64,000 nucleotides of DNA from Rhodoferax sp. (lineage in GTDB: Bacteria; Pseudomonadota; Gammaproteobacteria; Burkholderiales; Burkholderiaceae_C): positions 36,588 to 100,587 of the forward strand of contig NZ_JADMJN010000004.1 of the NCBI RefSeq assembly GCF_018780565.1, written 5' to 3'. The position numbers and the translations under genes were made by a program. Below are positions 59,822-64,000 of the stretch, piece by piece; position 1 is the stretch's first letter, and each line of letters starts with the position of its first letter. The notes beneath the pieces were generated by a model, which did no database searches, was not told the DNA's origin, and saw nothing but the letters and a program-made list of their open reading frames with translations.

Positions 59822-61423
59822 ATGAAGCAAGGTCTTTCCCTTCGGGTTTCGCAGCACCTGGCGCTCACGCCGCAGTTGCAGCAGTCCATCCGGCTGCTGC
59901 AGTTGTCCACGCTGGAGCTCAGCCAGGAGGTTGACCAGATGCTGGATGAAAACCCGTTTCTGGAGCTGGGTAGTGACGAGCCGCTGCGCGAAGAATTCGG
60001 CGTGACAAGCGCCGACGCGCCAGTTCGCAACGATGACATCGAGGCCGAGTCCGCTACAAATACCGTAGCTGATTATGCAATGGAGACGAAGACTTCTGGC
60101 GAAAATGATACTGAGGTAACACCGCTCTCCGCCGATGATGGGCAGAGTTGGGAGGGCGACGGCAGCGCCAGCATCGCGCCCGATGACAGCGAGTGGGGCG
60201 GCGACGCCAAGGCGCATGCCAACAACCTCAACGGCAATGAAGATGCTGATGTGACCGAGATGGCACGCAGCCAGGAAACCCTGCAAAGCTACCTGCATCG
60301 CCAGGCGCTCGCCTTGCGCCTGGGGCCTGAGGATCAGATGGCCCTGCGTTTCCTGATTGAGTCCCTGAATGACGATGGCTACCTGGAAGACTCGTTGAGC
60401 GCGCTGGCCGAGGGGCTGGCCGGCACCGATGCGGAGCAGGTCGAGCAACTCGTGCACCACTTTACCGTGGCCCTGCGCCTGCTGCAGAGCCTGGAGCCCG
60501 CTGGCGTGGGCGCGCGCGACCTGGCCGAGTGCCTGAGCCTGCAGTTGCAGGCCCTGCTGCAGCCGGTGAAACGCGACCCCATCCAAAAGGCGACCCACAA
60601 GCTGATCGAGATTGCACTGCGGATTTGCGCCCACCCCATGGATTTGCTGGCCCGGCGCGATGTCAAACGGCTGGTGCAGCTGTGTGGCGCGACGGACTCC
60701 GCCATACGCGAAGCCATCACGCTCATCGGGCGCCTGGAGCCCAAGCCGGGGCGACGCTTTGTGGATGTGGAGCGCAACATCGTGGTGCCGGATGTGCTGG
60801 TGGTCCAGGTCGGCAAGGGCGCCCAAGCCAAATTCCAGGTGCGCCTCAACACCGATGTCATGCCGCGCCTGAAGGTGCACGACATCTATGCCAATGCGCT
60901 GCGCCAGCACAAGGGCGGTGGCAACGATGCTGCCAGCTACGCGGCCCTGCAGCAGCGCTTGCAGGAGGCGCGCTGGTTCATCAAAAATATCCAGCAGCGC
61001 TTTGACACCATCCTGCGCGTCAGCAATGCCATCGTCGAGCGGCAAAAAAGCTTTTTCATGCACGGCGAGCTGGCCATGCGTCCGCTGGTGCTGCGCGAGA
61101 TCGCGGACGAGCTGGGCCTGCACGAATCCACCATCAGCCGGGTGACCACGGCCAAGTACATGGCCACGCCGTATGGCACCTATGAGCTCAAGTACTTTTT
61201 TGGCTCCGGCCTGGGCACCGAGTCCGGGGGCAATGCGTCCAGTACGGCGGTGCGGGCACTGATCAAGCAATTCATCAGCGCCGAGAGCGAGAAAAAGCCG
61301 CTCAGCGACAACCAGATTTCCGAGATGCTCAAAGAGCAGGGCATCGAGTGCGCCCGCCGCACGGTGGCCAAATACCGTGAGGGGCTGCGCATTGCCCCCG
61401 CATCCCTGAGAAAAGCCTTGTGA
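59822..61423 (+). CDS. rpoN: RNA polymerase sigma-54 factor
   Basis: Sigma factor for -24/-12 promoters, dependent on enhancer-binding ATPases. It has 533 residues: the Gln/Leu-rich region I (LSLRVSQHLALTPQLQQSIRLLQLSTLELSQEV), an acidic variable region II (about 45-140), the core-binding domain, a helix-turn-helix near LGLHESTISRVTTAKYM, and the RpoN box ARRTVAKYRE at 511-520. Region II contains an AT-rich 17-bp palindromic word in frame at 60053-60069, coding SATNTVAD. hpf and ptsN, often next to rpoN, lie some 44 kb upstream. The stop overlaps the next gene's GTG by 4 nt. Confidence 0.97.
   Translation: MKQGLSLRVSQHLALTPQLQQSIRLLQLSTLELSQEVDQMLDENPFLELGSDEPLREEFGVTSADAPVRNDDIEAESATNTVADYAMETKTSGENDTEVTPLSADDGQSWEGDGSASIAPDDSEWGGDAKAHANNLNGNEDADVTEMARSQETLQSYLHRQALALRLGPEDQMALRFLIESLNDDGYLEDSLSALAEGLAGTDAEQVEQLVHHFTVALRLLQSLEPAGVGARDLAECLSLQLQALLQPVKRDPIQKATHKLIEIALRICAHPMDLLARRDVKRLVQLCGATDSAIREAITLIGRLEPKPGRRFVDVERNIVVPDVLVVQVGKGAQAKFQVRLNTDVMPRLKVHDIYANALRQHKGGGNDAASYAALQQRLQEARWFIKNIQQRFDTILRVSNAIVERQKSFFMHGELAMRPLVLREIADELGLHESTISRVTTAKYMATPYGTYELKYFFGSGLGTESGGNASSTAVRALIKQFISAESEKKPLSDNQISEMLKEQGIECARRTVAKYREGLRIAPASLRKAL
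60053..60069 (+). repeat. 17-bp palindrome, family member (rpoN)
   Basis: GCTACAAATACCGTAGC has perfect GCTAC/GTAGC arms and is in frame (Ala-Thr-Asn-Thr-Val-Ala). After 15 nt follows GACGAAGAC. The AT-rich patch lasts about 70 bp in the variable acidic region of sigma-54. Confidence 0.65.
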
Positions 61424-62703
61424 ACCAACTTCAATTATTTTTGCCCTGCGCCGCCGGCGTGGAAGACTACCTGGCGCCCGAAGTGCTGCGCATCACCGGC
61501 TTGCCGCCAGGCTGCGTGACCAAGCAGCGCGGGGGCGTGGCCGTACGCACCTCGCTGGCGCATGCGATGCTGCTGAACCTGTACAGCCGCTTGGCGCAAC
61601 GCGTGCTGGTGCTGCTGTCCTACACCGAGTACCGCAGCGAGCAGGACCTGTACCGCGCCGCCAGCGAGGTGGCGTGGGAACGCTGGTTCACGCCGCGTGA
61701 AAGTATCAAGGTTGAGGTGACGGCGCAGCACAGTCCGCTGACCTCGCTCAACTTTGCGGCGCTCAAGATCAAGGACGCGGTGTGCGACCGTTTCCGCGCC
61801 GTGGCCAATGGCGTGCGCCCGGACGTCAACACCCAGTGGCCCGATGCCCGCATCTACACCCACCTGACCACCGACAGCTGCTCGCTGTACCTGGACACCT
61901 CGGGCGAGCCGCTGTTCAAGCGCGGCTGGCGCGAGGACAAGGGCGACGCGCCCTTGAAGGAAACGCTGGCTGCGGCCATGATTGCGGCCAGCGGCTGGGC
62001 CGATGGCGAGGATGACCTACTGCCGCTGTACGACCCCTGCTGCGGCAGCGGCACCGTGGTGATTGAAGCCGCCCAGATTGCCTGCAACATTGCCGCTGGT
62101 AGCCGCCGCCGCTTTGCTTTCGAGAAATATCTGCCGTTTCGCCGCGCCGAATGGGAGGCGATGAAAAAGGAAGCGGCTGAATCGGAAGTGGTGCGCGAGC
62201 CGGGGCAGAAGCCGATCATTTTCGGCAGCGATGTGGCGCACCGCATGGTGGACTTTGCCCAGCGCAATGCGCAGCGCGCCGGTGTGGCCGATGTGATCGA
62301 ATTTCGCGGGGGCGATGCCCTGCAGCGCATGCCGCCCACCGAAGTACCGGGTGTGATGCTGCTGAACCCGCCCTATGGCGAGCGTATCGAGGTGGCGGGT
62401 GTCGCAGGCATGAGCAAATCTGGCGCGCACCGGGACATGGACTATGAGCAGGACGAACCGGTGGGCCGCTTTGGCGCACGCGAGCTGGCCCACACCGAAG
62501 ATGGCGGCGAGTTTTTCAGCCAGCTGGCTACGCACTGGAAGAAAAACTATTCTGGCTGGACTGCCTGGGTGCTGACACCCGACCTCAAGCTGCCCGGCAA
62601 GATGCGCCTGAAAGAATCACGCCGCGTGCCGATGTGGAATGGCCCGATCGAGTGCCGCATGTTCCGCTTTGACATGGTGAAAGGTTCGGCGCGGGTGAAA
62701 TGA
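61420..62703 (+). CDS. rlmL: THUMP-domain class I RNA methyltransferase, RlmL-like
   Basis: A methyltransferase of 427 residues resembling the N-terminal half of E. coli RlmL, which makes m2G2445 in 23S rRNA. It starts with a THUMP-type RNA-binding region (to about residue 160) and continues with the SAM-binding DPCCGSGTVVIEAA and the catalytic NPPYGERI. The RlmK half is absent, so it is the single-domain form. The C-terminal half contains an insertion near residues 328-365 (RDMDYEQDEPVGRFG). It begins with GTG in the rpoN stop and overlaps the PIN gene by 4 nt, so three genes are translationally coupled. Confidence 0.9.
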   Translation: MNQLQLFLPCAAGVEDYLAPEVLRITGLPPGCVTKQRGGVAVRTSLAHAMLLNLYSRLAQRVLVLLSYTEYRSEQDLYRAASEVAWERWFTPRESIKVEVTAQHSPLTSLNFAALKIKDAVCDRFRAVANGVRPDVNTQWPDARIYTHLTTDSCSLYLDTSGEPLFKRGWREDKGDAPLKETLAAAMIAASGWADGEDDLLPLYDPCCGSGTVVIEAAQIACNIAAGSRRRFAFEKYLPFRRAEWEAMKKEAAESEVVREPGQKPIIFGSDVAHRMVDFAQRNAQRAGVADVIEFRGGDALQRMPPTEVPGVMLLNPPYGERIEVAGVAGMSKSGAHRDMDYEQDEPVGRFGARELAHTEDGGEFFSQLATHWKKNYSGWTAWVLTPDLKLPGKMRLKESRRVPMWNGPIECRMFRFDMVKGSARVK

Positions 62704-63110
62704 TCGTCCTTGACACCAACATCGTCCTGGACACGTTTGTTTTCAATGATCCTGCCACGCAGCCATTGAAGCTGGCGCTGGTCTCCAGACAAATCCAGTG
62801 GATGGCAACGCAGCCCATGCGGGATGAACTGGAGCGGGTGCTGACCTACCCGAAGATTCTGGCCCGCATGAATTTTTACCAGCTGGTCGCCGCCGACGTG
62901 CTGTGCCAGCTCGATGGGCTGGCCAGGATGGTGGACGTGGCAGCCAAGGCCAGCGTGACCTGCACCGACCCCGACGACCAGAAGTTCATTGACCTGGCGG
63001 TCGCGCTGAAAGCGCCCTTGCTGAGCAAGGATCGCGCCGTTTTATGCATGGCCAAACGGCTTCTAGCCCTTGAGGTTCGGGCCTGCTCTGCTATTGATTT
63101 TGCAGTTTGA
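62700..63110 (+). CDS. PIN-domain protein, putative toxin-type ribonuclease
   Basis: A PIN-fold protein of 136 residues. The acidic residues for metal binding are D5 (VLDTNIV), E43 (MRDELERV), D92/D93 and D97 (TDPDDQKFIDLA) and D111 (LSKDRAVL). Such proteins often act as VapC-like toxins with an antitoxin gene next door; none is seen here, and the gene is instead coupled by 4 nt to an rRNA methyltransferase gene. A role in RNA processing is therefore as likely. The last six codons run into a 17-bp repeat-like word at 63090-63106, shared with the end of the convergent gene. Confidence 0.85.
   Translation: MIVLDTNIVLDTFVFNDPATQPLKLALVSRQIQWMATQPMRDELERVLTYPKILARMNFYQLVAADVLCQLDGLARMVDVAAKASVTCTDPDDQKFIDLAVALKAPLLSKDRAVLCMAKRLLALEVRACSAIDFAV
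63090..63106 (+). repeat. 17-bp palindrome-like word at a convergent gene end
   Basis: GCTATTGATTTTGCAGT, in frame with the PIN gene (Ala-Ile-Asp-Phe-Ala-Val), whose TGA follows directly. Its CTA gives the TAG stop of the minus-strand glutamate-synthase-like gene. The right arm (GCAGT) is degraded. Confidence 0.5.
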
Positions 63111-64000
63111 AGCTGTTGGCGCTGGCCACTGGCCAGCTTTGGCGGTAGATGATGGACAGGCTGCTCAGGTCGTCTTTCAGCAAGGCGCCCGCAGGTAGCT
63201 GCGTCAAGATCAGCTGCGCCAGTGACTTCACCTTGCGGTCGGCCGTGCGACGCACGATGTGGTGCGCCGTGATGTCCTGAGGGTGCTCCACGCCGATGGC
63301 CTGCACCATTTCCTTGAGCGCATGCAGGGTCTGCTGGTGAAAGTTGAAGACCCGCTCTGCCTTGTCCGGTACCACCAGCGACTGCTGACGCAGTGGGTCC
63401 TGGGTGGTCACGCCGGTTGGGCACTGCCCGGTGTGGCAGTGCTGCGCCTGAATGCAGCCCAGCGCAAACATGAAGCCGCGCGCACTGTTGCACCAGTCGG
63501 CCCCCAGTGCCATCAGGCGTGCGATGTCAAATGCGCTGACCACCTTGCCGGCGCAACCAATCTTGACCCGGTCGCGCAGCCCGACGCCGCGCAGCGTGTT
63601 GTGCACCAGCAGCAAGCCTTCCTGCAGGGGCGAACCCACATGGTCGGTGAACTCCAGCGGAGCGGCACCGGTGCCGCCCTCGGCGCCGTCCACCACAATG
63701 AAGTCAGGCGTGATGCCGGTGGCCAGCATCGCCTTGACCATGGCGAACCATTCCCAGGGATGCCCGATGCACAGCTTGAAGCCGGTCGGCTTGCCACCCG
63801 ACAATTCGCGCAGCCGGGCGATGAATTGCATCATCTCGACGGGCGTGCTGAAGGCGCTGTGCGAAGCCGGTGAGATGCAGTCCACGCCCACGGGCACCCC
63901 GCGTGCAGCGGCGATCTCCGCCGTGACCTTGGGGCCCGGCAACATGCCGCCGTGGCCCGGCTTGGCGCCCTGGCTGAGCTTGAGCTCGATCATCTTGACC
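63091..64000 (-). CDS. Glutamate-synthase-like FMN-binding protein (N-terminus outside window)
   Basis: The C-terminal 302 residues or so of an FMN-binding protein of the glutamate synthase large-subunit family (GltB-like, without the amidotransferase domain as far as seen). The reading frame runs off the right edge. Motifs are LSQGAKPGHGGMLPG, the flavin and substrate barrel FIVVDGAEGGTGAAP, and GCIQAQHCHTGQCPTGVTTQDP with the cysteines of the 3Fe-4S-type site. Stand-alone proteins of this kind are common and of uncertain role. The stop overlaps the PIN gene end by 20 bp. Confidence 0.9.
   Translation of the reverse strand, partial: VKMIELKLSQGAKPGHGGMLPGPKVTAEIAAARGVPVGVDCISPASHSAFSTPVEMMQFIARLRELSGGKPTGFKLCIGHPWEWFAMVKAMLATGITPDFIVVDGAEGGTGAAPLEFTDHVGSPLQEGLLLVHNTLRGVGLRDRVKIGCAGKVVSAFDIARLMALGADWCNSARGFMFALGCIQAQHCHTGQCPTGVTTQDPLRQQSLVVPDKAERVFNFHQQTLHALKEMVQAIGVEHPQDITAHHIVRRTADRKVKSLAQLILTQLPAGALLKDDLSSLSIIYRQSWPVASANSFKLQNQ

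Overview
This window is GC-rich, densely coding chromosome from a betaproteobacterium. Burkholderiales, most likely the Comamonadaceae (Rhodoferax, Polaromonas or Acidovorax type), fits best. The grounds are family resemblance of core genes (proteobacterial-type gshA, hprK beside ptsN, fur divergent from bamE, nudJ beside mnmA, a full-length pntA) and many ATG/GTG 4-nt gene overlaps; I could not run a search. I see no rRNA, tRNA, phage, transposase or CRISPR array.

Layout. 1-6830 (+): the 3' part of an RND efflux permease gene, a sulfide:quinone oxidoreductase (SQR), a small DUF2892 membrane protein, an OsmC-like protein, a second SQR-family flavoprotein and a CsoR/CstR-family repressor; read together, a sulfide/persulfide-handling operon. 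6827-8459 (-): mnmA and a NudJ-like Nudix hydrolase. 8599-14272 (+): pntA-pntB transhydrogenase, acyl-CoA ligase, MTA/SAH nucleosidase. 14289-15275 (-): corA. A structured non-coding stretch follows (15276-15638), then hpf, ptsN and hprK. fur (-) is divergent from a long (+) run of envelope and housekeeping genes: bamE, dapB, exbB/tolQ, exbD/tolR, leuS, lptE, holA, proA. Next come gshA, kup and gshB, i.e. glutathione synthesis with a potassium transporter gene between the two steps.

30589-33142 (-): class II glutamine amidotransferase, DHA2-type MFS exporter, 4-oxalocrotonate-tautomerase-like protein. 33206-44246 (+): a long CoA-transferase, a small membrane protein, a FimV-like protein, and an overlapping trio of cyclic-nucleotide-binding patatin lipase, single-module NRPS (C-A-T-TE) and VTT-domain membrane protein. 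44290-49640 (-): a Cys-rich CWC protein, malate synthase G, and a GT39 plus GT2 pair. 49869-54507: LysR regulator, ChbG/YdjC-like deacetylase and a second GT39 (+), facing a GtrA plus GT2 pair (-); together a surface-glycan or lipid-modification locus. Then a triple-repeat PsiF-like protein (-), argS, a SPOR protein, dsbA, lptA, lptB, rpoN, an RlmL-like rRNA methyltransferase and a PIN-domain protein (+). The right edge cuts a glutamate-synthase-like FMN protein gene (-).

The two observations I find most unusual are these. First, a family of 17-bp imperfect palindromes of the form GCTNN-N7-NNAGC lies in the same reading frame inside at least seven genes, including leuS, rpoN and proA, with one more copy between genes. 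Second, there is the overlapping patatin-NRPS-VTT operon.
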